A stretch of 64,000 nucleotides of DNA from Pseudomonadota bacterium (GTDB taxonomy: Bacteria > Pseudomonadota > Alphaproteobacteria > Rhodobacterales > Rhodobacteraceae). The translations under genes and the position numbers were made by a program. Each line of letters begins with the position of its first letter. The first letter of the stretch is position 1. Positions 9,391 to 18,484 of this stretch are shown here, piece after piece. Below the pieces are notes generated by a model. That model made no database searches, was not told the DNA's origin, and worked only from the letters and a program-made list of their open reading frames with translations. Location: positions 1 through 64,000 of the forward strand of contig JAJZVD010000006.1 of NCBI GenBank assembly GCA_021845805.1. Reading direction: 5' to 3'.

Positions 9391-10107
9391 TCAGATGGAA
9401 ACGGAAAGGTCCTGAAGCCACGCGGGCAGGTGCGCCACCAGCCAGCCCTCGGCCAGCCGGTCGAGCCCCAGAAGCAGCGCCAGCCCCACGGCAAGGAAGG
9501 CAAGCCCCGTGACGGGCTTCGATATCTCGGCCAGCCGGTGCAGCGCGCCGCGGTTGCGCGCCAAGAGCCCGCGCGCACCATAGCCAAGCGCAAGGATCAC
9601 GGTGCCGGTCCCCGCGGCAAAGGCGGCCATCACCGCGCCCGCCTGCAAGAGCCCCTGCCCCTGCGCGGCCAGCGCCAGCGCCCCGCCCAGCGTGGGACCC
9701 ACGCAGGGGCTCCAGACCGCGCCCAGAAGCGCGCCGCCCAGGAACTGCCCCCATGCCCCGCCGCGATCGACCCGGCCCACGCCGGCATCCGCCCGCCCGG
9801 CCAGCCCGGCAGTGGCCAGCGCAAAGCGCCGGTTCGCGGCAGGCACAAGCAGCACCGCGCCAAAGGCCACCAGCGCCGCCGCCCCCGCCTGCGCGACGGC
9901 ATCCGGCGACAGGCCAAGGGCCTGCGTCAGCGCGCGCAGGCCAAGGCCCGCCAGCGTGAAGGCGCTGCCCATCCCGGCGGCCAGCATCAGCGGGCCCAGC
10001 GCACCACGCTGCAACGCGGACGCCAGCACCAGCGGCAACACCGGCAGGACACAGGGGTTCACCAGTGTCAGCAGCCCTGCGGCATAGGCAAGAAACAGCG
10101 TCGTCAT
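9391..10107 (-). CDS. CcdA/DsbD-like thiol-disulfide transmembrane transporter
   Basis: A 238-aa inner-membrane protein with about six helices that resembles CcdA and the membrane part of DsbD. Two membrane-embedded redox cysteines are visible: Cys19 in VNPCVLP and Cys135 in WSPCVGP. The family moves electrons from cytosolic thioredoxin to periplasmic acceptors, often for cytochrome c maturation or disulfide repair. Here the partner is the Tat-exported thioredoxin encoded immediately downstream. No start ambiguity is evident; the ATG gives TTLFLAYAAGLL, the first helix. Confidence 0.87.
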   Translation of the reverse strand: MTTLFLAYAAGLLTLVNPCVLPVLPLVLASALQRGALGPLMLAAGMGSAFTLAGLGLRALTQALGLSPDAVAQAGAAALVAFGAVLLVPAANRRFALATAGLAGRADAGVGRVDRGGAWGQFLGGALLGAVWSPCVGPTLGGALALAAQGQGLLQAGAVMAAFAAGTGTVILALGYGARGLLARNRGALHRLAEISKPVTGLAFLAVGLALLLGLDRLAEGWLVAHLPAWLQDLSVSI

Positions 10108-10174
10108 CCGGGGCCCCGTTCTGGCATCACTGCCTTAACGACGATACGGCCCGGCTTCCGTTACGGATGCACGA

Positions 10175-11059
10175 TCACGTTTTTTTCAGCCGCGCGGCCG
10201 GGGCGCGCGACAGTTGCACCGCAAGGATGCCCGCCGCGATGATCGCGACCCCCAGGATGTCGGTCGGCCCGATCTTCTCGTGCAGCAGGATCGCAGCGAC
10301 GACCACACCGAAGAACGGGTTCAGGAAGTGGAACGTCGCGGCCCGGACCGCCCCGATCCGGTTCACCAGCTTGAACCAGACCCAGGTGGCGATCAGCCCC
10401 GGCACCAGCGTGGTATAGGCGAAGGCCAGCATCAGGCGCGGGGTCAGATGCACCACCGGCGTCTCGGTGAAGGCCGCAACGATGCCCAGCAGGACGGCGC
10501 CCACGAACATCTGCAAGCCCACGATCATCAGAAGGTTCCCGCTGGACGAGGCGCTGCGGACCGTGATCGTCGCGAAGGCCAGCGCCAGCACGCCCAGAAC
10601 GCACAGGATCAACCCTTCGCCGATGCCGCCGCCCGACAGGCGCGACGCCATGATGACCACCACGCCAACCAGCCCGGCCAGCAGGCCCGCCGCACCAAGC
10701 GGGCGCACCGTTTCGCCATACCAGAGCCAGCCCGCCACCGCGACCACCAGCGGCATGGTCGAGGCGATGATCGAGGCAAGCGAGGCGTCGACCGTCTGCA
10801 TCGCCACGAAATTCAGCCCGAGGTACAGCGCGTTCTGGCACAGACCGAACATGAAGGTGGCCCGCCATTGCGCCCGGGTCAGCCGCAGGGTCTGGCCCAT
10901 GGCGGCCGCGATCGCGACCCCGAGCGTGCCCGATACCAGGAACCGCAGCGCCAGCGCGAAAAGCGGCGGCGCATCCGCCACGATCATATGCGCCGAGGTG
11001 AAGGCCGAAGACCACATCAGCGCAAAGGCCAACCCCATGCCGATTGCCGTCAGGTCCAT
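10175..11059 (-). CDS. EamA-family (DMT) transporter
   Basis: A 294-aa membrane protein with ten predicted helices arranged as two EamA repeats. This drug/metabolite superfamily usually exports amino acids, nucleobases or related metabolites; the substrate here is unknown. The motif ALMWSSAFTSAHM near the N-terminus and LNPFFGVVVAAILLHEKIG near the C-terminus mark the two repeats. The start at 11059 has GGGAGG 5 bp upstream; an upstream in-frame start would add an unconserved 24-residue tail through the hup terminator. The gene ends 67 bp before ccdA. Confidence 0.85.
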   Translation of the reverse strand: MDLTAIGMGLAFALMWSSAFTSAHMIVADAPPLFALALRFLVSGTLGVAIAAAMGQTLRLTRAQWRATFMFGLCQNALYLGLNFVAMQTVDASLASIIASTMPLVVAVAGWLWYGETVRPLGAAGLLAGLVGVVVIMASRLSGGGIGEGLILCVLGVLALAFATITVRSASSSGNLLMIVGLQMFVGAVLLGIVAAFTETPVVHLTPRLMLAFAYTTLVPGLIATWVWFKLVNRIGAVRAATFHFLNPFFGVVVAAILLHEKIGPTDILGVAIIAAGILAVQLSRAPAARLKKT

Positions 11060-11081
11060 CCGCGCCTCCCCTGCGCCACAT

Positions 11082-11108
11082 GAAAAAGGGCCGCCGGGTG
11101 GCGACCCT
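11082..11108 (-). terminator. Rho-independent terminator of hup
   Basis: On the minus strand AGGGTCGCC pairs with GGCGGCCCT (9 bp, one G-T pair) around an ACCC loop and is followed by five T residues. It lies about 30 bp after the hup stop. Confidence 0.75.
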
Positions 11109-11138
11109 ACACGGCCAGAGGCCGGACGCAAGGCGCGA

Positions 11139-11426
11139 TCAGGCGTTGACGCTGTCCTTCAGCGCCTTGGCCACCGCGATCTTCACGACCTTGTCGGCCG
11201 GCTTCATGATCTGCTCGCCGGTGGCCGGGTTGCGCACCTGGCGCTCGGGCCGGGCGCGGCAGCTGATCTTGGCCAGCCCCGGCAGGGTCACGGCGCCGCC
11301 GGCCATGACTTCGCGCGTCACGACTTCGGTGATGGCGTCCAGCGCGGCCGTGGCCGACTTCTTGTCCGCCCCCATGGCATCGGCGATCGCCGCCACCAGT
11401 TGGGTCTTCGTCATCGGTTTGGACAT
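11139..11426 (-). CDS. hup: HU-family DNA-binding protein
   Basis: A 95-aa histone-like nucleoid protein that bends and compacts DNA as a dimer. The N-terminal helices (TKTQLVAAIADAMG) and the beta-arm region with RNPATGEQI, the DNA-intercalating Pro motif, are intact. The ATG at 11426 was chosen because AGGAG lies 6 bp upstream; a TTG codon just before it is in frame but unlikely. The gene is transcribed alone, from a recognisable promoter to a recognisable terminator. HU versus IHF: the sequence is closer to HU. Confidence 0.92.
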   Translation of the reverse strand: MSKPMTKTQLVAAIADAMGADKKSATAALDAITEVVTREVMAGGAVTLPGLAKISCRARPERQVRNPATGEQIMKPADKVVKIAVAKALKDSVNA

Positions 11427-11496
11427 CAATATCTCCTAGTGTCCTGCCCTGCTTGCCGCAGGGTCTTCGCTGCCCCGTCCCGGGCGAATGGCCCTC

Positions 11497-11525
11497 GCTA
11501 CACCGTTTTTTCAGGCACAGTTCAA
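11497..11525 (-). promoter_or_regulatory. Candidate promoter of hup
   Basis: On the minus strand TTGAAC (11525-11520) and TGTAGC (11502-11497) are separated by 17 bp, including a run of six A. The start would lie about 60 bp upstream of the hup ATG. Confidence 0.5.
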
Positions 11526-11559
11526 GCCTTTTCGGCATTTCCGGCCGGAAACCTTCACA

Positions 11560-13053
11560 TCAGAGGAACGCCGTCTCCTCGAAGCTGCGCAACTTGCGGC
11601 TATGGATGCGTTCCAGCGGCATGTCGCGCAGCAGTTCCATGGCCCGCACGCCGATCTGCAGGTGGCGTGACACCTGCGTGCGGTAGAACTCGCTGGCCAT
11701 GCCGGGCAGCTTCAGCTCGCCATGCAGCGGCTTGTCGGACACGCACAGAAGCGTTCCGTAGGGCACCCGGAAGCGGAAGCCGTTCGCGGCGATGGTGGCG
11801 GATTCCATGTCGAGCGCGATGGCGCGCGACAGGCTCAGCCGGTGGACCGGGCCGGACTGGTCGCGCAATTCCCAGTTGCGGTTGTCGATGGTGGCCACGG
11901 TGCCGGTGCGCATGATCCGCTTCAGCTCGTAGCCTTCCAGCCGCGTGACCTCCTGCACCGCCTCCTGCAGCGCGATCTGGATCTCGGCCAGCGCCGGGAT
12001 GGGCACCCAGACCGGCAGATCGTCGTCCAGCACATGATCCTCGCGCAGGTAGGCATGGGCCAGCACGAAATCGCCAAGGCTCTGGCTGTTGCGCAGGCCC
12101 GCGCAATGGCCGACCATCAGCCAGGCATGCGGGCGCAGCACCGCGATATGGTCGGTCGCGGTCTTTGCATTCGACGGGCCAACGCCAATGTTGACCAGCG
12201 TAATCCCCTGCCCTCCGGGCCGCTTGAGGTGATAGGCAGGCATCTGCGGCGTCTTCTGGCTGACGGCAAGCGGCTGATGGGCGGCTGTGATCACCGCGTT
12301 GCCCGGCGCCACGAAGGCCGTGTAGCCGCTGGCCGGATCGGCCAGCGCGGCGCGGGCGAAGGTCTCGAACTCGTCGACGTAGAACTGGTAGTTCGTGAAC
12401 AGGACATGGTTCTGGAAATGGTCGGCATCGGTCGCCGTGTAATGGCTGAGCCGCGCCAGCGAATAATCCACCCGCTGCGCGGTGAAGGGGGCCAGCGGCA
12501 TCGAGCCGTCGGGGTTCGTCTTGCGCACGCCGTTCACGATGTCGTCGTTTGTCGTGGACAGGTCGGGCACGTCGAACAGGTCGCGCAGCGAGAAGTCCAG
12601 CACCCCCTCCTGCGGGATGTTCACGTCGGATCGCCCTGCGACGGCGAAATGCACCGGAATGGGGGTGCCCGAAGGGCCGATGCTGACCGACACCCCGTGG
12701 CTCTTCATCAACAGGTCGATCTGCTGTTCCAGATAGTTGCGGAACAGGTCCGGCCGGGTGACGGTGGTGGAATAGCTGCCGGGCTGGGTAACGTGGCCAA
12801 AGCTCAGACGGCTGTCAGCCTTGACGAAACTGGTCACGCTCAGCCGGATTTCGGGATAGAACGCCCGGAACCGCGCCGCGGGCCGCCCTTCACGAACCGC
12901 CCGGGAAAAGGCGTCGGTCAGGAACCCGGTGGCCTGCGAATAGAGCTGCTGCAACCAGTCCACCGCTGCGGCGGGGGTGTCAAAGCTGCGGGTCTCGGCG
13001 GCGGGCGGGGTCAGGATCGGCAGGTGCGGATCGGCGGGTGTCATATCGGTCAT
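11560..13053 (-). CDS. amn: AMP nucleosidase
   Basis: Amn hydrolyses AMP to adenine and ribose 5-phosphate and helps set adenylate pools. The 497-aa length matches the family (about 480-500). An N-terminal Amn-specific domain (residues about 15-190) precedes a nucleoside-phosphorylase-type domain, in which VNIGVGPSNAKTATDH, MVGHCAGLRNSQSLGD and ALDMESATIAANG are recognisable. The last contains the catalytic-region Met-Glu pair. The start may be the ATG at 13053 or the one at 13044; AAGAGAG fits either. No neighbour is functionally related, and it appears monocistronic. Confidence 0.92.
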   Translation of the reverse strand: MTDMTPADPHLPILTPPAAETRSFDTPAAAVDWLQQLYSQATGFLTDAFSRAVREGRPAARFRAFYPEIRLSVTSFVKADSRLSFGHVTQPGSYSTTVTRPDLFRNYLEQQIDLLMKSHGVSVSIGPSGTPIPVHFAVAGRSDVNIPQEGVLDFSLRDLFDVPDLSTTNDDIVNGVRKTNPDGSMPLAPFTAQRVDYSLARLSHYTATDADHFQNHVLFTNYQFYVDEFETFARAALADPASGYTAFVAPGNAVITAAHQPLAVSQKTPQMPAYHLKRPGGQGITLVNIGVGPSNAKTATDHIAVLRPHAWLMVGHCAGLRNSQSLGDFVLAHAYLREDHVLDDDLPVWVPIPALAEIQIALQEAVQEVTRLEGYELKRIMRTGTVATIDNRNWELRDQSGPVHRLSLSRAIALDMESATIAANGFRFRVPYGTLLCVSDKPLHGELKLPGMASEFYRTQVSRHLQIGVRAMELLRDMPLERIHSRKLRSFEETAFL

Positions 13054-13174
13054 CTCTCTTGCGGATCGCCCATCCTGCACCGGGCGCGGCGCGGCGTGCA
13101 AGCCCCAGGGGCACCCCCGGAGCCGCACGCAGAACCCAGCCTTCAGCCGGGTCGGATGACGGTGGGATAACGGC

Positions 13175-14053
13175 TCAGTCCGCGCCGAGCGCCAGCGTCG
13201 ATTCCCGCAACCACGCCATGAACCCGCGCGGGTTGCCGGACCATTTCGCCACCTCTTCGGGATCCAGCGGGGTGCCGATGATGGGGGCCTGCGGCTTGTT
13301 CAGCGCGTGCGCGATCTCATGCAGCAACAGACCCTGCCGCAGCGTGGCCGACACCTTGTTGGCCATCAGATACCAGCGCGAATTCTGCCCCTGGAACCGG
13401 ATCGGCAACACCTGCGCGCCGCTCTTCAGGATCATCTTGGCCGTGAAGGGGTTCCATTCGGCCTCGATCGCCGGGCCGAACCAGCTTTCCGAGGTCGCCA
13501 CCTGCCCCGACGGGAACAGGATGATGACGCCACCATCCTTCAGGTGCTCCATCGCGATGCGCCGCATCTCGAGACCCTTTTCCAGCGCGCCATCCTCATG
13601 CGGGAAGGGCACCGGCACCATGTTGTAGGCGATCTCCTCGATCCCGGTCAGCAGCGAGCGCGTCAGGATCTTGAAATCCGGCCGGACCATGCCGACCAGT
13701 CGGCCCATCACCAGCCCGTCGACCAACCCGTGCGGGTGGTTCGCCACCACCACCACCGGCCCTGTCCTGGGAATTCGCGCGATCTGCTCGGCCGGGGTCT
13801 CGATGTCGATCCCCATGACCTTCAGCGCGCGGTCCCAGAACTCTGGCCCGCGGGCGGGGCCAAGTGCCTCGAACCGGCGGATCAGGCGCAGCAGGGTGAG
13901 TTTGCCGGTCATCCACTCCAGCACGCGGATCGTGTTCGCTTTCCACGGGTCGGTGAAGGTCCCGCCGTAAGACAGGCGGCGCTTGTCATACGGCCTGTAG
14001 TTCGGGTCTCCGACAAAGCGCGAAGGCTGTGCGGTGTGGTCGTTCACAGGCAA
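13175..14053 (-). CDS. Lysophospholipid acyltransferase-family protein
   Basis: A 292-aa membrane-associated acyltransferase of the PlsC superfamily. The catalytic block reads VVANHPHGLVDGLVMGRLVG, in which the usual H-x4-D becomes H-x5-D, as in a divergent branch of the superfamily. A second block, ILFPSGQVATS, corresponds to the glycerophosphate-binding FPEG motif with Ser in place of Glu-Gly. The acyl acceptor is unknown; phospholipid or ornithine-lipid remodelling is possible. It starts 29 bp after the HPr gene on the same strand, so it may be transcribed with the ChvG/ChvI-PTS operon. Confidence 0.75.
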   Translation of the reverse strand: MPVNDHTAQPSRFVGDPNYRPYDKRRLSYGGTFTDPWKANTIRVLEWMTGKLTLLRLIRRFEALGPARGPEFWDRALKVMGIDIETPAEQIARIPRTGPVVVVANHPHGLVDGLVMGRLVGMVRPDFKILTRSLLTGIEEIAYNMVPVPFPHEDGALEKGLEMRRIAMEHLKDGGVIILFPSGQVATSESWFGPAIEAEWNPFTAKMILKSGAQVLPIRFQGQNSRWYLMANKVSATLRQGLLLHEIAHALNKPQAPIIGTPLDPEEVAKWSGNPRGFMAWLRESTLALGAD

Positions 14054-14082
14054 TCGGTCCCCTTGGGCGGGGCGCCCCCGCC

Positions 14083-14352
14083 TCAGAATTCCTCGCCGAA
14101 GCGGTCTGCCACAAGGGCCTCGAGCGCATCGGCCAGCTTGTCGGCTTCCGCCCCGCTGGTCCGCACCTCAATAGAGGTTCCGCGCGATGCTGCCAACATC
14201 AAAAGCCCCATGATGCTGTCACCCGAAACGGTCATGCCGTCGCGGCTGACCTGGGCCTGCGCCTTGTGCGCCTCGACCACCTCGACGAATTTCGCCGAGG
14301 CACGGGCGTGCAGCCCCTTTTCATTGACGATCCGTAACACCCTGTCGGCCAT
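14083..14352 (-). CDS. HPr-family phosphocarrier protein
   Basis: An 89-aa phosphocarrier of a regulatory PTS. His15 in GLHARAS is the site phosphorylated by enzyme I, and Ser46 in GDSIMGLLML is the site targeted by HprK. Both sites are intact. It overlaps the EIIA gene upstream by 1 bp. No sugar permease (EIIC) or enzyme I is present in the window, which is normal for the alphaproteobacterial nitrogen-type PTS, where the phosphorelay regulates rather than transports. Confidence 0.94.
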   Translation of the reverse strand: MADRVLRIVNEKGLHARASAKFVEVVEAHKAQAQVSRDGMTVSGDSIMGLLMLAASRGTSIEVRTSGAEADKLADALEALVADRFGEEF

Positions 14353-14753
14353 CAGGTTTCCTGCCCGCTCCCGAGGTCGATACTGTTGATGTACTTGCGC
14401 CCGGCGTCCAGCGCGCAGGCCACTGCATCCGCCACCGTCTTTTCGCGCGATTTCGCCAGCTTCACCAGCATCGGCAGATTCGCGCCGTAAAGGATGCGGC
14501 GATCCGTTGCCGTACAGGCACGGATGCTGAGGTTCGATGGCGAGCCCCCGAACATGTCGGTCACCACCACCACACCGCTGCCCTCGTCGACCGCATCGGC
14601 CGCATCGCAGATCTCGCGCTGCTTCTGCGCCCGGTCGTGGTCATCCTCGATCGCGATGGCGCGGATGCCGGTCTGTTTGCCCACGACGTGCTCGACCGCC
14701 GCGAGATATTCCCGCGCCAGCCCGCCATGTGCGACGATCACGATTCCGATCAC
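14352..14753 (-). CDS. PTS EIIA component, mannose type
   Basis: A 133-aa cytosolic EIIA of the Man family. The phosphorylated histidine is His9 in IVAHGGLA, and the DMFGGSPSN block is characteristic. In alphaproteobacteria this EIIA accompanies HPr and HprK without matching EIIB or EIIC proteins, so it is thought to sense or relay phosphorylation state to regulators such as ChvG rather than to transport sugar. It begins 27 bp after rapZ and runs into the HPr gene. Confidence 0.93.
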   Translation of the reverse strand: MIGIVIVAHGGLAREYLAAVEHVVGKQTGIRAIAIEDDHDRAQKQREICDAADAVDEGSGVVVVTDMFGGSPSNLSIRACTATDRRILYGANLPMLVKLAKSREKTVADAVACALDAGRKYINSIDLGSGQET

Positions 14754-14780
14754 GCCAAGATACCCTGCTGCCCGCCGGAC

Positions 14781-15656
14781 CTAACCGCCCCGGCGCTCCA
14801 GTTCCAGATGACGTTTAGACACCTGCCATCCGGCCTCCGCAAGCACCGCCGACAGTTTTTCTGCAACAGCAACCGACCGGTGTTGCCCTCCGGTACACCC
14901 GATTGCAATCGCAAGATGAGATTTCCCTTCCTGCACCTGCGCAGGCAGCATCAGCAGCACCATCTCACGGAGCAGACGGAAGAATTCGGCAAATCGCTCG
15001 TCTCCCTCGACATGCGCAGCCACGGCGGGCGCGCGGCCGTCGAGCGGGCGCAGGTCTTCCATCCAGTGCGGGTTGCGCAGAAAGCGGGTGTCGAACACCA
15101 GGTCGGCCCCCCGCGGCACCCCCCGCCGGTACGAGAAGGACATGACCGACACCGCCAGCCGCGGCCCGGCACCATGATCGAACCACAGCGCCACCTCGCG
15201 CTTGAGGTCATGGGGCGACATTTCGGTGGTGTCGATCAGCACATCCGCCCGCGCCCGAAGCGGCATCAGCAGGTCGATCTCTCGGGCGATCCCCTCGGAC
15301 GGGGGTTCCACCGGGGCCAGCGGGTGACGGCGGCGGGTCTGGGAATAGCGCCGTTCCAGTTCCTCGGGCGCGCAATCGAGGTAAAGAAGCTGCGAATCGA
15401 TCTGGGGCGCAGCCGTCAGGCGTTCGACAAGCGCAATCGCCGCCGCAGCGCTGAAGTCGCGGTTGCGCACATCGATGCCCAGCGCGATCGGCCGCGGCAG
15501 CGGCGGGCCTTCCATCAGCCGGGGCACAAGCGACAGCGGCAGGTTGTCGATCGCCTCGAAGCCGAGGTCTTCGAAACAGTTGATCGCGGTCGACCGCCCG
15601 GCACCCGAAGGCCCGGTGACCAGCACCACCCTATGGCCGGCATCCGTCAGCCGCAT
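14781..15656 (-). CDS. rapZ: RapZ-family RNase adapter / nucleotide-binding protein
   Basis: A 291-aa protein of the RapZ (YvcJ) family. In enterobacteria RapZ senses glucosamine-6-phosphate and delivers a small RNA to RNase E; its role in alphaproteobacteria is less clear. The N-terminal P-loop is GPSGAGRST (about residues 15-23), a Walker-B-like FEAIDNLP follows, and the C-terminal [10 protein letters not shown] motif is strongly conserved. It sits between hprK and the EIIA gene, an arrangement that is stable across many alphaproteobacteria and suggests a link with the phosphorelay. Confidence 0.94.
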   Translation of the reverse strand: MRLTDAGHRVVLVTGPSGAGRSTAINCFEDLGFEAIDNLPLSLVPRLMEGPPLPRPIALGIDVRNRDFSAAAAIALVERLTAAPQIDSQLLYLDCAPEELERRYSQTRRRHPLAPVEPPSEGIAREIDLLMPLRARADVLIDTTEMSPHDLKREVALWFDHGAGPRLAVSVMSFSYRRGVPRGADLVFDTRFLRNPHWMEDLRPLDGRAPAVAAHVEGDERFAEFFRLLREMVLLMLPAQVQEGKSHLAIAIGCTGGQHRSVAVAEKLSAVLAEAGWQVSKRHLELERRGG

Positions 15657-15669
15657 TCCCCGCCTCGCC

Positions 15670-16092
15670 TCATGCCCCGCGCCCGGCTTTCAGATATTGC
15701 ATCAGCGCCGAAGGGAAATAGGGCATCGCCTGCCCGTGAAACAGGGGGAGGTCGGTTCCGGCCAGCGCTATCGCCCGGGGCGGAGGCAATCGTTCGGTTT
15801 CCACCCGGTCCAGATCGACGGCCGCCGCCAGCACCACCCACGGCCGCGCCGCCGCGCGCAGGATGCCCAGGCCCCGCGCCTCGATCAGCCCCGAAAGCGC
15901 CGCGGGCGCGCTGGCGATCGGCCCCTGCGGCCCGGGCGTCAGGATCACGCGGTCATCGGCAACCAGGTCCGCCCCCAGCGCCATCAGCGCCAGCGCCAGC
16001 GACGACTTGCCGCTGCCCGATCTGCCCAGGATCAGAAGCCCCTGCGCCTCGACCGCCACGCAAGAGGCATGGACGGTGGCGCCATCGCTCAC
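15670..16092 (-). CDS. hprK: HPr kinase/phosphorylase, short form
   Basis: A 140-aa protein holding only the C-terminal catalytic domain of HprK, which phosphorylates HPr on Ser46 with ATP. The P-loop GRSGSGKSS lies at about residues 23-31 and a LVADD motif at about 43-47. Gram-positive HprK is about 310 aa; loss of the N-terminal domain is typical of the alphaproteobacterial form and not a truncation error. The start overlaps the chvG stop by 4 bp (ATGA-type coupling), tying it to the two-component system. Confidence 0.9.
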   Translation of the reverse strand: MSDGATVHASCVAVEAQGLLILGRSGSGKSSLALALMALGADLVADDRVILTPGPQGPIASAPAALSGLIEARGLGILRAAARPWVVLAAAVDLDRVETERLPPPRAIALAGTDLPLFHGQAMPYFPSALMQYLKAGRGA

Positions 16093-17786
16093 ACCGGAAG
16101 ACCCACGACGAAGCGGGCGCCCAGCGGATCAGAGGTGGGGTCGGCATCGGTCGGGCGGATGTTCTCGGCCCAGATCACGCCACCATGCGCCTCGACGATC
16201 TGCTTCGAGATCGCAAGCCCCAGCCCGGAATGGTCGCCGAACTGGCCCGGCGGGCGTTCGGAGTAGAAGCGCTTGAAGATCTTCGTCAGCGCCTGTTCCG
16301 GGATGCCCGGGCCGGTGTCTTCCACCACGACCAGCACTCGGTTTTCCCGCTTGCGCGCCCAGACCCGCACCGCGTCGCCTTCCTCGCAGAAACTGATCGC
16401 ATTGGTGATCAGGTTCACGAACACCTGCGCCAGCCGCGCCTCGAGCCCGGTGATCTGGATCGGTTCGGCCGGCAGGTCGGTGATGAAATCGACCTTCTTC
16501 TTGGCCGCCTCCTGGCCAAGATATTCGCACAGGTTGGCGATGGTGCGCAGCAGGTTGAAGGATTCCTCCTCCTCCTTGACCAGTTCGCTGTCGAGCCGCG
16601 AGGCGTTGGAAATGTCGCTGACCAGCCGATCCAGCCGCCGCACGTCATGGTCGATGACCGCCAGCAGCTTTTCGCGCTGGTCCTCGCGCTTGGCCAGCCG
16701 CATCGAGGCGACGGCCGACCGCAGGCTGGCCAGCGGGTTCTTGATCTCGTGCGCCACGTCGGCGGCGAACTGTTCGTTCGCGTCGATCCGGTCGTAAAGC
16801 GCCGCCACCATCCCGCGCAGCGCGATCGACAGCCGTCCGATCTCGTCCGGCCGGGCCGCAAGATCGGGGATGCGCACACGGCTGGGGCTCATCTTGCGGG
16901 CGTTGCGGTCGCGTCCGATCTCGGCCGCCGCGGCAAGGTCCGACAGCGGGTTTGCGATGGTCGAGGCCAGCACCAGGCTGAGACCGATCGAGACAAGGAT
17001 CGCGATGATGAACATCTGCAGCACCTGCTCGCGCTCGTTGCGCACGAGCTGGTCGATCTCGCCCGCCGCGCTGGCGACGGTCAGCACCCCGGCGATCGTG
17101 CCATCGGCGAGGCGAATCGGCGAGGCGACGGAAAAGATCGCGTGCCCGGCAGGATCCAGGGCCGAGCGGATCTGCACCTGCCCCGCAGCGGCGCCGGGCA
17201 CCAGTGCGCGCAGCAACTCTGCCGTGTCATGGTTCTTCTCCGGCACTCCGGGGGGACCGAAGAGCCGCGAGAGCCCCCCCCAGACCCCGTTCAGGAAATC
17301 CGTGATGACGGTCGAGCGGTCGCGCGGCACGGTGCCCAGCGGGTCGGGCGCGGGCTTGCCCACGATGCTGGCGACGCGCACGCCGTTCGGGTCGAACACC
17401 ACGACCTCCAGCCCGGGCGACACATCCATCCGCGCAAGGCTGGCAGCCAGGTCGATCGCGCTGCCGCTGGCGTCGATCTGGGTGCCGAGGCCGCTGGCGA
17501 TCAGCCGGCTTTCCGCCACCAGGCTGCGCTCGTGCTGCATCACGAGGCTGTCGCGGAAGGTGTTGAGGTAAAGCACCCCGGCGACCAGCAGGATCAGGCC
17601 GACGAGGTTGAACGTCACGATCTTGCGCGCCAGCGGCGAGCGGTTCAGGTTCGCGAATCCCTGCTTGCGGGGCCGCGCACCCCCGTCGGCATCGGGCGCA
17701 GGGGCCACCCAGTCCTCGCCGAGGATGACTTCGGCCTTGGAACTCTGCGTGGTCTCGCCCATGTCGATCCGCGATGTGAAGGTCAT
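16089..17786 (-). CDS. chvG: Sensor histidine kinase ChvG
   Basis: A 565-aa membrane kinase. Two membrane segments (about 55-77 and 258-280) flank a periplasmic sensor domain of about 180 residues. A HAMP domain follows (about 278-335), then the dimerisation domain with phosphorylated His346 in [10 protein letters not shown], then an ATPase domain with DTGPGIP and [10 protein letters not shown]. In rhizobia and Agrobacterium ChvG/ExoS responds to acid or envelope signals and controls exopolysaccharide, motility and gluconeogenic genes. It overlaps chvI by 4 bp. A long cytosolic N-terminal tail of about 50 residues is a family trait. Confidence 0.94.
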   Translation of the reverse strand: MTFTSRIDMGETTQSSKAEVILGEDWVAPAPDADGGARPRKQGFANLNRSPLARKIVTFNLVGLILLVAGVLYLNTFRDSLVMQHERSLVAESRLIASGLGTQIDASGSAIDLAASLARMDVSPGLEVVVFDPNGVRVASIVGKPAPDPLGTVPRDRSTVITDFLNGVWGGLSRLFGPPGVPEKNHDTAELLRALVPGAAAGQVQIRSALDPAGHAIFSVASPIRLADGTIAGVLTVASAAGEIDQLVRNEREQVLQMFIIAILVSIGLSLVLASTIANPLSDLAAAAEIGRDRNARKMSPSRVRIPDLAARPDEIGRLSIALRGMVAALYDRIDANEQFAADVAHEIKNPLASLRSAVASMRLAKREDQREKLLAVIDHDVRRLDRLVSDISNASRLDSELVKEEEESFNLLRTIANLCEYLGQEAAKKKVDFITDLPAEPIQITGLEARLAQVFVNLITNAISFCEEGDAVRVWARKRENRVLVVVEDTGPGIPEQALTKIFKRFYSERPPGQFGDHSGLGLAISKQIVEAHGGVIWAENIRPTDADPTSDPLGARFVVGLPV

Positions 17787-18484
17787 TCTTCGTTGTAGCG
17801 GTAGCCGATGCCGTAAAGCGTTTCGATCGCGGAGAAATCCGGATCGACCGTGCGCATCTTCTTGCGAAGGCGCTTGATGTGGCTGTCGATCGTGCGGTCA
17901 TCGACATAGACCTGGTCGTCGTAGGCGATGTCCATCAGCTGGTCGCGGCTCTTGACGAAACCGGGCCGCTGGGCCAGCGCCTGAAGCAGCAGGAATTCGG
18001 TGACCGTCAGCGAGACTTCCCTGCCGCGCCAGACCACCGAGTGGCGCAGCGGGTCCATCACCAGGCTGCCACGCTCCATCACCTTGGTGTCTTCGGTCGT
18101 CGCGACCTCGCCGGTCGAGATCACTTCCTGCCGCCGCAGCAGCGCGCGGATGCGTTCCACCAGCAGGCGCTGGCTGAAGGGCTTCTTGACATAATCGTCA
18201 GCACCCATCCGCAGACCCAGCACCTCGTCGATCTCGTCGTCCTTCGAGGTCAGGAAGATCACCGGAACAGAGCTTTTCTGCCGTAGCCGCTGCAGCAGGT
18301 CCATCCCGTCCATCCGGGGCATCTTGATGTCCAGCACGGCCATGTCGGGCATGCGTTTGGTAAACGCATCCAGTGCCGTCTGGCCGTCGTTGTAGGTTTC
18401 CACCTCGAACCCTTCTGCTTCCAGGGTCATGGAAACCGATGTCAGAATGTTTCGGTCGTCGTCGACGAGCGCGATCCGCGACAT
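17783..18484 (-). CDS. chvI: Response regulator ChvI
   Basis: A 233-aa OmpR-type regulator. The receiver domain has the acidic pocket VDDD near residue 9 and phosphorylated Asp52 in [12 protein letters not shown]; Lys in VKKPFS completes the site. The C-terminal winged helix contains RDQLMDIAY and [17 protein letters not shown]. It is the first gene of the minus-strand run chvI-chvG-hprK-rapZ-EIIA-HPr. It is divergent from pckA across 346 bp, an arrangement found widely in alphaproteobacteria. Confidence 0.95.
   Translation of the reverse strand: MSRIALVDDDRNILTSVSMTLEAEGFEVETYNDGQTALDAFTKRMPDMAVLDIKMPRMDGMDLLQRLRQKSSVPVIFLTSKDDEIDEVLGLRMGADDYVKKPFSQRLLVERIRALLRRQEVISTGEVATTEDTKVMERGSLVMDPLRHSVVWRGREVSLTVTEFLLLQALAQRPGFVKSRDQLMDIAYDDQVYVDDRTIDSHIKRLRKKMRTVDPDFSAIETLYGIGYRYNEE

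Noticed and set aside
15670-16092. HprK as a truncated gene
   Set aside because: The short form with only the catalytic domain is usual in alphaproteobacteria, and both ends are coupled or closely spaced with neighbours.
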